Positions 43,695-55,154 of a stretch of 64,000 nucleotides of DNA are shown one piece after another. The DNA lies in NCBI GenBank assembly GCA_030549495.1, contig JAUIRK010000691.1, positions 124,001-188,000 of the forward strand. Direction: 5' to 3'. The DNA is from Nectonema munidae (Eukaryota > Nematomorpha > Nectonematoida > Nectonematidae). The notes under the pieces are model-generated. The model did not search any database and was not told where the DNA came from. It saw only the letters and a list, made by a program, of their open reading frames with translations. Position 1 is the stretch's first letter. Every line of letters begins with the position of its first letter. Both the position numbers and the translations under genes were made by a program.

Positions 43695-43958
43695 TTAGAT
43701 TAAAAAGAAAAATTTGCGTAGCTTCAAGAGAACTGCCCCAAATAACCCTAACCCATAGAAAGGGCGTCGTTTGCTTTTTCGAGGTTTGATATCTTCGATG
43801 AATTGTAGAAGCGTAACAAAGGAATCGGGCGAAGGAGGTAGCTCGCTCTGAGCTACAAAATACAGAAAGGGCATATCTTTTGCTTTCTCTTCTTTATTCA
43901 ATTCCTGCATTAACACCAACAAGCTGAGTTTTTCTTTTTAATTTGTATGCCTGCGCGC
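43695..43958 (-). CDS. unassigned exon-like open frame
   Basis: Minus-strand frame of about 88 codons, with balanced composition unlike its AT-rich surroundings: ELNKEEKAKDMPFLYFVAQS, then ELPPSPDSFVTLLQFIEDIK and PRKSKRRPFYG. A 3' splice-site-like ttaatgcag precedes GAATTG at about 43910, and ctatgg|gttagg could serve as a donor at about 43757. I recognise no family. It could be an exon of an unknown gene, or part of a mobile element. The plus strand has no frame here. Confidence 0.3.
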
Positions 43959-44060
43959 TTCACTCTTTAGCTTTTGATATGCCATTGAAATTTCGAAGGT
44001 CGGCGCGGCTTCCACCACTTCTGCTGCTCTCAGAGAATCCTCCTTCTCTCTAAGCACCGA
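43959..44060 (-). other. second exon-like stretch, GC-richer
   Basis: Minus-strand frame EKEDSLRAAEVVEAAPTFEI followed by SMAYQKLK, preceded by cggtgcttag (acceptor-like) at about 44051. It has higher GC and non-random composition, like the frame at 43695-43958, but the phases of the two do not join cleanly by any splice I can see. No family recognised. Confidence 0.25.
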
Positions 44061-44079
44061 TGATTGAGGTACTCACTAA

Positions 44080-45840
44080 CGTTGGCGTTAATTCCCTCTA
44101 ATAAGCAAAGGAGTATTTATTGCTTCATAGAAATTAGTCTCCCTTCAAATCTAAATCCTACTAAATTTCTTATAAGTCAAATTTTGACGTTCATATTCTA
44201 TTTTAACTTATTTATTACCCAATGTATAGCGGCTTTTCCACGTTTTCTAATTTCAATTTTATTGAGTTTGTATCAGTTTAGCGATTAAAACATTTTCCAA
44301 TAAATTTAAAGATTTCACGCAAAGAAAGAAAGAAATAAAAAAAGTATCCACAAGTTGCAAGCAAAGTATTTCAAAAGAGTTTATTGCATTTCTTTCTTTT
44401 GCAAATAAAAATCGAAGTTTTTAAGATTGGAATGATGGGGCGTCAAAAATTGAAGCGGAATCAACGGCCCAGGAGTAATCACCTCTTCTTTCAAGAAATT
44501 CCTTACTTGGTAGAAAAGTTTTTTGCTTCATTAGGGCATACGCGTAGTGTGTGGCCTATATAATGCTAATAAGTCAGTTATTCAAAACCTTTGCGCTTAA
44601 AATGTCAAATATTCTAAAGAATTTTATAAATACATTATACTAGATTATCAAACAAAAACAAGTTTAGAAAGATATTTTGTTCAGAGCAAATCAATTTTGT
44701 TGGTATTTGCACCCGTAAAACCTTGGCCTATATAGTAAATTATGATACCAATTGTAGTCACTACATAGTCTTAAACATTTTACATTAAAAATAGTTATTG
44801 CTAATATTCCTATCATTTCTTTTAATTTTACAGCTTATAATACTCAAAGCATTTTTAGCGAGACTTCAAAAAAATCTACAATAAAAGAGAAGATACAGAA
44901 GAAATCGTCCGTTTTTTAGAGTTATGGTTGAATCGAAGCGATACGATTTAAGCAATTCATTTTTGTGATTGTTATAAATATTTTAATAAACGGACTCACT
45001 CCAAAATTTGAAGTTTTTGGGCAAAATGCTGATATCAGAAGAAAGGAACTATTTTTAAAAAGTCTGCCTTTGCTAGGATCTGTCGGAGCGACTGCGTTAT
45101 TTTGTATCAAGCATCAATATGTATTTAATCAAGAGAGTTCTAGGACTGATCAAGATAATTCCATTTGTGTTCTATGAAAAGATCATAGGGGTTGCAATTC
45201 GGATTTCGGAAAGTTTCGTTACTTCATAAAAAATTATTTAACTGTCAAACTTTTAGAAAAGAAGAATAAAAGGGAGTAGAATACACGAGAGTTCTATGTT
45301 CAATTATATAAAAGGTGAAGTAGAGATAAAATTGAGAGGAGAAAGTTGTGAGTGTGGAAATGCAAGGATTTCTGCTTAAAATTGGTCAAAAGACAGCTGC
45401 CCGATTTCTAGACAGTGTGAATGAGTTGAATGGGAGATGGTTTCCAGGTGTAAGTGATTGTTCCGGGTGAAACGAAAAGAAAAGGCAGGCTTTTTTTCTC
45501 CTGACGAGTCCTCCGCCTTTGATAGAATGGAGTGTTCCTGGTTTGAGCAAAATAGAAAGTCAAGAGCAAATATCATGATTGAAATTTTATGTGATTACCA
45601 AGTGAAAAGTGGCAGACAATGCTTGGAAGAAATCCCATCTATAAGTCCTCATTTTGCGCTCTTTACTGTTTTAAGCAAACAAAAACGCATCTCAATGTAA
45701 CCAAAGTCGCGCCTCGCTAGATATTGAAGAAGGAAAACTATAAGCAGTTTTGCTTAGGTTTAGAAATCAATACTTCTCCTGATGTCAAAGAAGCGATAAT
45801 TTATTTACTCTGATGTTCGTTTTAGGGGAAATAAACTTAA
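44080..45840. other. intergenic or intronic, nothing firmly recognised
   Basis: Contains two modest open frames on the plus strand (44965-45177 and 45458-45700), neither with recognisable similarity. The first (NGLTPKFEVFGQNADIRRKE) might be a decayed transposon piece. Confidence 0.3.
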
Positions 45841-45850
45841 CTTACCTCTG

Positions 45851-46015
45851 AAATGACTCCACGGAAAAAGTAGAAAGAGGTTCAAAGAGCACGTTCTCCA
45901 CGAGAGGAATAGTCGTCGAATGCGAAGCACGAGGGAGAAGATGACAGAGTAAAAATTGTTCACTCTTTTACTGCAAATATTTCACTCTTTCTAATCAATA
46001 AGTGTTTTTTCTTTG
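45851..46015 (-). promoter_or_regulatory. candidate 5' non-coding exon with consensus splice donor
   Basis: Minus strand: tcatttcagag|gtaagttaag at about 45851 is an excellent 5' splice site. About 150-190 bases upstream lies a TATA-like ttttatatatataat (about 46030-46045). The stretch between lacks a long frame. It could be a 5' UTR exon of the CDK5 activator, whose start codon is 4.2 kb downstream, or an unrelated match. Confidence 0.3.
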
Positions 46016-46049
46016 TGTATAATCACAAACATGAACAAATATATTATAT

Positions 46050-47600
46050 ATATAAAAAGTATTGACCAATTTTCATCTCACCATTCCATACATATTGGAT
46101 GACGTATGCACTACGCAGAAAGGCATTTATTAAGTCTCATCGCAAGTGCTATTGAACGAAATAGATAAAAATGTACGAGAAGAATATTACTAACTAGACA
46201 CAAGAACGGATGTCAACTCGCCAAAAACAGAAAGCAAGGATGATGACTAAAAGTAATGATGATTTTTGGCTACTCCTCATGGTGACTTGTTGTGTATTTG
46301 GGAAGTTCCACCCAAAAAACATCGTGCCACACCACACTTAAAGTTGACAAATGTTTTCATGCAGAAGTCCTTCTTTCTCCAGCATCTTTCTAACGAAACG
46401 TTTCCTCTATGTCGGAATTAAAAAATACTTGGACTGAATAGAAGTATACTTCGGAATACTTGGATCTGTCTATATCCACGCAGTTCAACTTGCAAATTAA
46501 AATCAGGGATAAATTAAGCAATATTTTATCAATTGATTAGGGTAGCATAATCATCTTGCACATATTTTTCAAAAAGTGTACATGCGCGATTAAAATGAAT
46601 ACTTTAGTTATTGCACGAATAAATATTAACACGTGTTTTTTACGTGTAACGAAAATCCTACCAACTTGGTAAAATTCGTTTCCCACTTTGGACAGGCATT
46701 GCAGTGTTGTTAACACATTTAGGACCGAACAAAGCAGACGACTTTAGTAATTCCTAAGGGACCAAATCCCTTCTTAAATTTCCTTACTTTTGAAAAGCAT
46801 GGGCATCCAAAAACATTCCTAGCAAAATTGGGCACTTACCTTACTTCAAAATACGGTCTTTGGTGCCTAAATATCGCTTCTGTGCTTCATTTCTTTAAAA
46901 TTCCTACAGAAGACATTTGGTAACAAAATATTAAGGTGAATCTTGGAAATAATGCATTCTAAATGTTAGTTGTCCGAAATTACATTTTGACAAAACAAGT
47001 GCTTAAAACAATTTAGATTAATTAGCTATTTTTATTTTGTTATTTGGTATTTTTAAAAGAAAGAACAATAAATAACAAAAATTTACTTAACGCCATTCAA
47101 AAGCGACTTAAGAATTATTTCCTAATCTTCTTTTGACCAAAAATCAATGAGATATTAATTAATGAATATAAATCCTATAAATGAAATACAAATCGAATAT
47201 CACTGGGGAATTTTGAATGCCATATAGAATAAATTTCTAGAAGTACAATGGAGCCGTGATTTGCGAACTTAATTCCATCTATAAAGCAGATGGTTAACTC
47301 AAATATTCGTGAGCCAAGAACATTCAATGTAAATTATCAACTGTAAATATTAAATGTGAATTATAAACTACCTATAAAATACATTACTTTTAACGAGATA
47401 TAAAAGGAAGGAAGAAACCAACGTTATCTTTTTCTTTGACTACACCTTGTCCCCGAATTGGGGCTTGGTGGCTGCGATCTGTAGTTTTCAATTGTCTGCA
47501 TTATCTAAAATTATTGAGTAGTTCCTTGGGACCGTCTTTCCATACTTTGCGTTATCTTCCACTACTTTTCGTTCTAACGAACCGCTTTCTCGCTTGACGT
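46050..47600. other. no recognised gene
   Basis: AT-rich sequence without recognisable coding. 47440-47600 (ttgtccccgaattggggctt...) may be the 3' untranslated end of the LINE that follows. Confidence 0.35.
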
Positions 47601-48193
47601 ACATTCCTTCTTAAACCATGCCCATACTATCTGAGTTTGCTACGCTCTACCAGCTTCCCCGTTTTCTTCTCACTACTTCATTTCTTATTCGATCCCTCAC
47701 TGCCCCTCCCATCATCTTTCTAAGCATCGTCATCTCGGTAGTCGCTAACTTGCTCTCAGTTTTCTTCTTCAAGCTTCAGCATTCGTATCCATATGTCAAT
47801 ACTGGTCGAACGATTGTTGTGTAAATTTTTGCGTTGAACTTCATTGCCATTCTTCTGTCACTGATAACCGTTTTCACCTCTTTCCCCTATTCACTTTGGC
47901 TTGAACCTCTTTACGACTTCCTCTTTTAACCTCTTTAAACTTTCCTCCATGTCAATCTTCAATGATTATCTTTGTTCTTCAATTTTGCTACCAACCATAA
48001 ATTCTATCTTTTTGGCATTTATCTTTAGTCAAAATTTCTATAAACATTTTTGCCACGTTATCATTCTCTCTTTAAATTGTTCCTTGTTATCATATAAGAT
48101 AACTAAGTCCTCTGCAAATAGGAGTCTCCTATTGGTTACTCCAACTTCTCTTTAAATGCACTCTGCCTTTTAAAGAGCTGTTTTTGAGTTTTT

Positions 48194-48486
48194 TTAGATT
48201 TCTTGAACCAACCTAACCAATTTTTCGGATACTTCTTCTTTGCCCAAGCACCAATACACTACTTCTCTGTGTATAGTATCTAATGCTTTTTCTAAATCTT
48301 CAAAATCACAGAAAATTGACGAATTTCCTTCAAAACTTTTTTCTAATTCTTTTGTAAAAAAAATTGCATCCATTGTCCTCTTTTCAAGAATAAATCCAAA
48401 CACTTTTGGGTCTATTTTACCACTGATCGAATTCTGTTTTTCGAGATACTTTCCGGGTAATTTTAGTCCATTTCCATTTACTTGAA
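48194..48486 (-). pseudogene. LINE reverse transcriptase fragment
   Basis: RT segment of the LINE at 47600-49995: a FGFxxxRxTxDAIFxxxxL block followed by FCDFEDLEKALDTIHREV (the conserved F-x-D-x-x-K-A-F-D motif, with Leu for Phe) and YWCLGKEEVSEKLVRLVQE. It ends at a stop before the fingers continue in another frame. In intact elements it performs target-primed reverse transcription. Confidence 0.8.
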
Positions 48487-48494
48487 ACCTCGAC

Positions 48495-48941
48495 AATGGC
48501 GTAACCATGAGAATTGCTGCTCGGGCGGATCATAAATTTGACGCCCTTTTTTATTTAAAAAATTGGTTAAAAACGCATAAAACATTATTTATTTATAAAT
48601 TAGTTTTATATAAATGCTTATAATACAAAATAATGCTTTAATATGAAAATAAAAAAACTGAAAAATATATTTAATTACATACAAATATTCATTTTTAACT
48701 TTTTATAGATGAACTTTTTTAGCTTTTTTATTAGCAAACTCTTCAATAACTTCGTCAAAAACTTTTTTCAGGTCTCAGATTTGTTGTGTATGCATGTTTT
48801 TTGTGTTTATCAAATGAAAATCTCTTACAACACAAACTGTTATAAAGATCTTAACACCATATTGATTGCAATATATGAGTGATTTCAAAATATGCCGCCT
48901 GGGGCGCACAGCCCCCACCGCCCCCACCTACTTACGCCACT
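48495..48941. mobile_element. hAT MITE (CARTGGCGTAA type) inside the LINE
   Basis: Left end aatggcgtaaccatg; right end, on the reverse strand, agtggcgtaagtaggtgg. Flanking octamers acctcgac (48487-48494) and acctcgat (48942-48949) differ by one base, a clear 8-bp hAT duplication. Subterminal GC-rich patches mirror each other (gctcgggcgg / ccgcctggggc). The interior is AT-rich and non-coding. Confidence 0.85.
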
Positions 48942-50099
48942 ACCTCGATAACTACCACATTCCAAAGTATCCCCTTTCTTTTTTCAAATGGGTACTGGGG
49001 CGTTTTTCCTCAAATCTTAAGGTTTTTTTTCCCCAATCCACACCTTTCTTTGTAGATCTATCGTCCATTTGTAAGTTTCATGCTTTGAGCATATCATACT
49101 AACCTCGCTAAATCCAGTTGCTTTATAATTCTTCATTTTTCAAATTAATTCCATTCCTTCCTCCTCATTAATTATATTTTCTGGTCCTTCAACTTTGATT
49201 GCTTCTTCTAGCTCTTCTTTTTTATTTCGCACATTCAAAAGGTTTTCAAAGTATTCTGCCAACTTGTTCTTAATTTTTTCAGTGTGAAAGATAATTTTTT
49301 CCTTTTTAACAATGACTTTTTTAAACTTGTCATTTCCTTTCTGACTTGCCTTGGCAATTCTGTATATTTGATTTTCTCCTTTTTTTTAAAAATCATGATA
49401 AAGTTGTTATGTCTCTTGATTTTTAAGAATTGCAATCCTCTTTTTAGCTCCTCTCTTTCTGGCTCCACATACTACTTTATCTACTTTCAAGTTTATTTTT
49501 TACTATTTTTTAAATGTCCTCTTCCCTTTTACCACATTTCTACACTTTCCTTCCGTCGCCATCTTTCCTTCTGTTTCATAGGCTTTGTACGCCTTAGCAA
49601 TTTTTTACTCACTATGTTTAAACTCTTCTTGATCTTTTACCACATTTCTTCTATGTGATCGTTCTTCATCCATTGTGTACCCATCATTTGACTACGCTTA
49701 CCTCCACTTCTATAAGTAATGAGATGGTTAGTTTTTTTCTTATACTTTGTGTTGCAAACTACCAATTCATTTCTTCCTGCCATCTGTAAAATCTTTTCTT
49801 CATCTTCAATTCTTTTTCCATAAACATGACTTCTGTGAGTTTCGTTGTACCCATCACAATTTTCTCCAAATGATCGTTCAAATCACCTCCTATTATAGGA
49901 CTTATTTTTATGAGTTTAAGTGTGAAGTCCCCTCTCCCACCTACTTTTAATTCATTTCTTTCTTCGTTTTTCAGATATAGCGCAACACACCACACCACGT
50001 ATATCCAAGGAAATGCGAAAAATATCATTTTAATTTCCTTCCAAGGGTTTGGATATAAAAATCGCCTTTCTGCCCACAATTTTTCATATCTGTAAGTCA

Positions 50100-50745
50100 A
50101 TCATTTCTTCTTGAATTTATAATTCATTTCTTGGACATCAAACTTGAAAAGATCAAAACACCAGTCAGGAACTTGAACACCAATCAAGTCTTTGAACCGT
50201 TGCTCCATATCCCATTTTAATGAATTTATCTGATCAAAGTACACTTTTATAACAGCATCAATTCCATTAGCTTTTATTATGTTTCAAGATCCTCCTTTAA
50301 GTTCGAAATTGACATCATTGAATTTTCAAAAAATAACAGCGAGATTAGCAATATCCTTTTTAATTGAAAGTTTATACGTTTTTTGACATTTCGTTAATTC
50401 TTGAAATGAAAGTAAATTATTTATCATCACCTGATCCAATCATTGGGCGGACAAATTCTTTGATACAAGGTAGTGCCAAATTTTCTCCAATGTTATGTTC
50501 TTTACGCGATTTCGCACTTAGTACATAAATTTTGTATGATGTTAAAAGACTTTTCAAGATTATTTGAACTTTTAGAAATATTAATAACATTGCTTTTTAT
50601 GGTTTTCTTCCACAGTTCATCTTTGTTAACTTTGTCAGTGTGCATTTTTTTCAAATGGTTACGTAATCCGGGGGGGGGGGGGCTTACTCGCTTCATCGGA
50701 AAATGATTTACCACAGATTAAACATGAAGGTAATTTATCATTACT
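50100..50745 (-). mobile_element. hAT transposase fragment with BED zinc finger
   Basis: Minus strand. Near 50740 it reads PSCLICGKSFS, then after a G/C-run GLRNHLKKMHTDKVNKDELW: the C-x2-C and H-x4-H of a BED finger. Later pieces FSIKKDIANLAV, KWDMEQRFKDLIGVQVPDWC and FDLFKFDVQEMNYKF (50280-50110) match a late segment of ZBED5-type transposases. The catalytic middle is missing, so this is an internally deleted copy. The G-run at 50670-50683 disturbs the frame. Confidence 0.6.
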
Positions 50746-50843
50746 AGGACATTGAACAAAACCAAACCTCAAATAGTCTGAGGAATATCGATGATATTTT
50801 CCATTTTCAGATATTCACAACCCTAAATATGGATCTACTAGCA

Positions 50844-51267
50844 CAGTGGTTCCCAAACTTTTTCTGATCGTTACCCACTTTTCATGCATGATCCTTGTCT
50901 ATGGCCCCTACAAAAATCATAGCCAGTGAATACCGTAATTGTCTACTAGTATCAAACAATTATAATCATAAGATTAATTAAAAAGCTAAAAGGTATTTTA
51001 AGAATAAGCAAAAAAAAGAAAGAAACATAGAAAATCCACTGAATGGAAAAAGTTTATTAATCCTACGCTATGTGATTTAATCATAGCATTTGTAGTAAAT
51101 AAAGGGCTCTACTTGGGAGACAATTGTACTCACAATTCATAGTCACAGAAGGGATAAGAAGCCTTCCCTCTACCGGCTATCTACCCGCTAAACTCTTCTC
51201 GTTTTATTTATGCAGCATAGCCTCTGATTATGGCCCCTTAATTTGGCCCACAGTTTGGGAACCAATG
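50844..51267. mobile_element. hAT MITE (CAGTGGTTCCCAAACT type)
   Basis: The left end CAGTGGTTCCCAAACTTTTT and the right end, on the reverse strand, CATTGGTTCCCAAACTGTG agree at 15 of the first 16 positions. Inside each end lie ttacccact / ccttaatttggccc runs. Flanks share tagca, a degraded duplication. Non-coding. Confidence 0.8.
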
Positions 51268-51269
51268 AT

Positions 51270-52750
51270 AGCAGTTGCTGTAATATCCTTATACCCTTTA
51301 ACACAGAAGGAAAGAATGGGTGATGTAAAATGCATTTTCATCATCGCACGCTTGTAGTCAAGAGATTAGCTCTATTGCTACTCGTACAATTCATTCCCAC
51401 TAATGATGTGAGTGTGTGCCCAAGTCAAGTTCGCATATTTACGTAAATTTCTTACGTGTCTGGTTTTATCAGCGTGTGGCAATCTTATTAATGCATCATT
51501 ATGATTGGCCAAATAGAGAAGATATGTCTATGATCAAATGCAAAAGAATAAGAATGTTTTTCTGATCGTTACACTTCACTGTAAATTATATATCAAAAAA
51601 TATAAAGTTTAGGGGTTAAATCTCGTCGAACGCTTGGATTCTCTTCTTTGCACCAGCATCCATTAAATGATTTACAAAAAGAAAGCATGCATACAAAGAT
51701 AAGCATGGATGTTGAAATTTTCTACATTTACTATGTTCAAAATTTCATTGAAACCTAAAATTGGTTTTTGGTATTCATGCGGACTGTAAAATTTGGTAAC
51801 GCTAGACATCTGATAAATATTTTTTCAAATAATAAAATAATATAATCTATTGATGAAGCATGAAGTGATATACTGGGGGTTATTATGTGTACTGTTTTTT
51901 TCTGAAGTTGTTATTTCGTCTTGCATGATAATACAAGTAAATGTACATTAGCTAGGTCGTACTTTTAGTAAAAATTAAAAAAAAAAAATTTACACGTGTA
52001 CATTTGTAATTTACTGTCTAAAGAGGTAAAAAAGTTCTTAAAATTTTTTATAAAAAATATTTAGGTTAATCTAACTGGAAGGGAAGATGAAGGTTTGTCT
52101 AGAAAAATCCGTATAATATTATATGTTGTAGAAATTTTGTTTATTTATTTGAAATAAAATTTTATTAAAGATTTAAAACATTAAAAAAAAGATAATAATA
52201 ACTTTGGGTATGCAAAGAATATGCAAGACGTTTTAGTGGAGTACTTTTTAAGTCATAGAGCTGCCTGAGAGACAATTTTGCAGTCTCTGTTACACTTTAT
52301 TTTTCCCAATCTAAAAGTGTTCTGAGATTAGTGGTTGACTGTACTTAGAATCTTAAAAGGTCAAATTCTGATAGATCCATATTCATTCCCATTTCTTAAT
52401 TTTACTATCCTATTCAATAGCAAAATCTCTATCAACTAACATTTCAGAACAGAGTAAAGAAAGAAAAGCGTTTTCTGGATGAGCCCACCATGAGTTAGTG
52501 CTTTAAAATATTTTTAACTTTCATGTCTTGTTTTTTGCCAAAGCCTAAATAATTTTATAAGATGGCAAAGACCATGTTTAATATTATGATTGACCTTAAT
52601 TTCAAAAAATATTAACTTAACCAGATTGCAAGCATTTTCAAGATTTTTGTGTCTTCAGACTCAAGATTATATTCGCGCATATACAGACGGAGACATCGCA
52701 CGCTACAAGTCAGCCACCTGCTGTGCGACAACGGTTAGCACCCATAAACT
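51270..52750. other. no recognised gene
   Basis: AT-rich with runs of A. I recognise no protein similarity on either strand and no repeat shared with the rest of the window. Confidence 0.4.
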
Positions 52751-52754
52751 GCTA

Positions 52755-53250
52755 TTTTAGAACTAAGCCTACCTTTTGAAGATACTTCCAAGCCAAAATG
52801 CTATAATTGCCCATTTTATTGAGAATATCATCATGCATTTCAGTAAGTGGCTCTAAAAATGAAATAGCATCAAATTCCGTTTTTCTTTCAAGAGCTTCTA
52901 CTTTGCTTGAAAGTCTTCCAACAGAACCACACTAACATTTGTCTAAAGATGTTGGTCCACCAAGTTTAGTCATAATATGTCGTAAAGGTAACTAATTATA
53001 TGAATGCAACAGAAGGAACGAAAAAGTCTTTGATTAACAAGTTATTCAACATGATTTAGCATTCTATTTTTCCAACAAGAAATTTGATTGGTAGTGTCAT
53101 TTCCAATAAATTAATGACTTCATCTATTCCTTTTGTTTTCATCCAATCGTAGAGCGCGAGAACATATTTTTCGGATGATTTTTTCCCAAATCATTTTCAA
53201 CGGCATAGTGAGTTAGATAACGTCTTTACGTTTTTTGGTTACAGTTATGT
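52755..53250 (-). pseudogene. unidentified decayed coding region
   Basis: Minus-strand pieces have protein-like composition: SEKYVLALYDWMKTKGIDEV followed by INLLEMTLPIKFLVGKIEC (about 53175-53060), then in another frame VGRLSSKVEALERKTEFDAI and SFLEPLTEMHDDILNKMGNY (about 52925-52805). I do not recognise the family. Position next to hAT-related repeats suggests a mobile-element gene. Confidence 0.35.
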
Positions 53251-53419
53251 GAATCCATTATATGAAAATTTTTTTAAAGAAAATCTTTATGGCCACCAAG
53301 GTACAAATTCAATTTAGTGTTTAAAGTTTGTCGAGTTTTTTTAGGAACAAAAGAAGATATTAGTTAACTAAAACGAAAAATTCCTAAATTTTATAGCTAG
53401 CATTTTAACCGACAGTATG

Positions 53420-54190
53420 CGAAGAATAAATCATTTTATTGATTCTAACACGCTTGTTATTGATTTTACCGCATAACTATGCGAAGAACGATAATTAACA
53501 CGCGTTGTTGTAGTGTTCCTAGCTTAAATCTCAGTCAAATATTAAAACGCTTATAACTTTCGCATTTCTCAACAAAATGCATCGTGCGATATACCAAATT
53601 AAAGCATTTTTTAGGGACCTTCAGAATACATTACTTATATCATAAGTACTCGAGAAATACCATTTTATTGTTTTTATATTCCATGGGCTTCATTACCATT
53701 AATTAGCAGATGAGGGATGCATATTTGTTATATTTGGCAATTTTAAACTAAAGCTTGTTACATTTTAACAAATTTTCACTTTAATCTCTAACAATTTCCA
53801 GCACAATTATAAAACCACTCTACTATCAGAATCTAAATTTATTTCTAGTTTTTTATAAAATAGTTTTAGTTTTTTCTTTTTTTTATAAATTAACCTTCGT
53901 TTTTTTATGGGTCATTAGTATGGGTCAGTATAATGTTTTTCTAATAAATTTAAAATTATTTTTGAAGTGAAAAATGTAAATCGAATGTACAAGTTTTGTT
54001 CGATAATCGTAGTCAACTTTTATTTCGAAACAATTTTTATTTAGTTTAGATACCACTTTTCTAATTTTTAACGAAGAGTATCGTTATATTTATACCGAGA
54101 GTGTGCGGAAAATAATAACAATCCACTTCTATCAAGCTAATTATTATTATTGATTTTAGCGCATTACTATGCGAAGAGAATAGGTTTTAA
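53420..54190 (+). repeat. repeats related to the 5' region of the hAT at 9.9 kb
   Basis: 53912-54190 follows 9896-10180 closely: gtcagtataatgtttttcta, taatcgtagtcaac, ttatttagtttaga, then ttattgattttagcgcat and actatgcgaag. A shorter copy is at 53420-53510 (acacgcttgttattgatttt). Orientation is the same in all. These are probably ends of related hAT copies without transposase. Confidence 0.75.
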
Positions 54191-54905
54191 AATTTTAATT
54201 TTTTTTAATTTTCGATTTTCCAGGCCTTTCAAACAGTATGAACCTAAATTTATTTTTAGATTTTTAGAAAATCATTTTAGTTTTCGGTTTTTTATAATTT
54301 AACCTTCATTTTTTACTTCATTTTTGAATTGGTTCTCCAAAATTTAAGTGCAGGTTTGGTTTACACTTTGATTCCTCGAAAAAAATATGTTTTGGATTGC
54401 GCTTTGAAGGTTAGCTGAAAATAAATGAGAAGAGAAAGTTTGTTTTACCAAATTTTTATCAATAATTAACCTCATAAATTTATATTCTTTTTTTTATTAT
54501 AAACCACTATCCTACATAAACCTAAATTTATTTGTAGATTTTTAAAAAATAATTTTAATTTTCCGTTCTCACAAGCGCCCAACACAAATATTGAAGAAAT
54601 ATTTTTCTGTATGAAGTGTTAGGAAATTCTTCTTTATTATGTAATGAATATTCTCATAACCTGTACGGTTGAACGTGGATATACAACTTAATTTTTATCA
54701 ACAATCTTTACTACGATGGTTTCTATTCCATAGAAAGATGGGAGTTTGATAAAATGACAAAATTTCCAACTTTGACCGCAAAAAAAATATATAAGTCTTT
54801 CGATTCATTTCAAACAAATTACATATTTGGAATCAGCGTACCCAACCCTATAAGAATAGGTTTTTAAATTTTAATTTTCGATTTTTCAGGCCTTTCAAAC
54901 GGTCT
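53825..54905 (+). repeat. diverged tandem duplication
   Basis: The segment with ctaaatttatttntagattttt recurs near 53829, 54238 and 54522, and gaataggttttnaaatttta with caggcctttcaaac recurs at 54178-54235 and 54853-54900. It shows local duplications of about 285-680 bp; the units are degenerate. Confidence 0.6.
54645..54740 (+). repeat. left member of an inverted repeat pair (partner 56930-57040)
   Basis: tctcataacctgtacggttg, aacgtgg and ctacgatggtttctattcc here are mirrored at 56930-57040 in reverse complement. Together they bound about 2.4 kb that contains the piggyBac-like end at 56447. This fits terminal inverted repeats of a DNA element, with an AT-rich TA-containing flank on both sides. 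Confidence 0.65.
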
Positions 54906-55154
54906 CAAAATTATAACTTCACATGTATTCAACAAATATACAAGTATTATACATTTTAGATTTCTCTTATCTATTATATAATAAAATCAACGAAGAGATA
55001 GCGAAACATATATATATATATAGGTATATTTCACGAACTTTTTTTTGCGAACCCATTTTCCCACTTTTTTACACTTTGAAGCAAAAAAATTTCATGATCA
55101 AGGCGCGTTTTTCAATTTTTTTTATAAGTATCTGCCTTATTTTCGATTAAAAAA

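Larger units (their letters stand above)
47600..49995 (-). mobile_element. non-LTR retrotransposon (third LINE, different clade), decayed
   Basis: Minus strand. The endonuclease part near 49995-49760 includes IGGDLNDHLEKIVMG and FMEKELKMKK (normally IGGDLNGHVGK.. GYGERNEEG). Next is a linker (49468-49235, lysine-rich) and the RT: KVFGFILEKRTMDAIFFTKE, then FEDLEKALDTIHREVVYWCL and VSEKLVRLVQEI (48450-48194), and RLLFAEDLVILYDN with FAED in place of YADD at about 48106-48120. The thumb continues to about 47650 (MEESLKRLKEEVVKRFK region). The DLEKAFDRVPREV-type RT places it apart from the two Jockey-like LINEs. A hAT MITE (48495-48941) interrupts the coding between linker and RT. Many stops. 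Confidence 0.8.
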
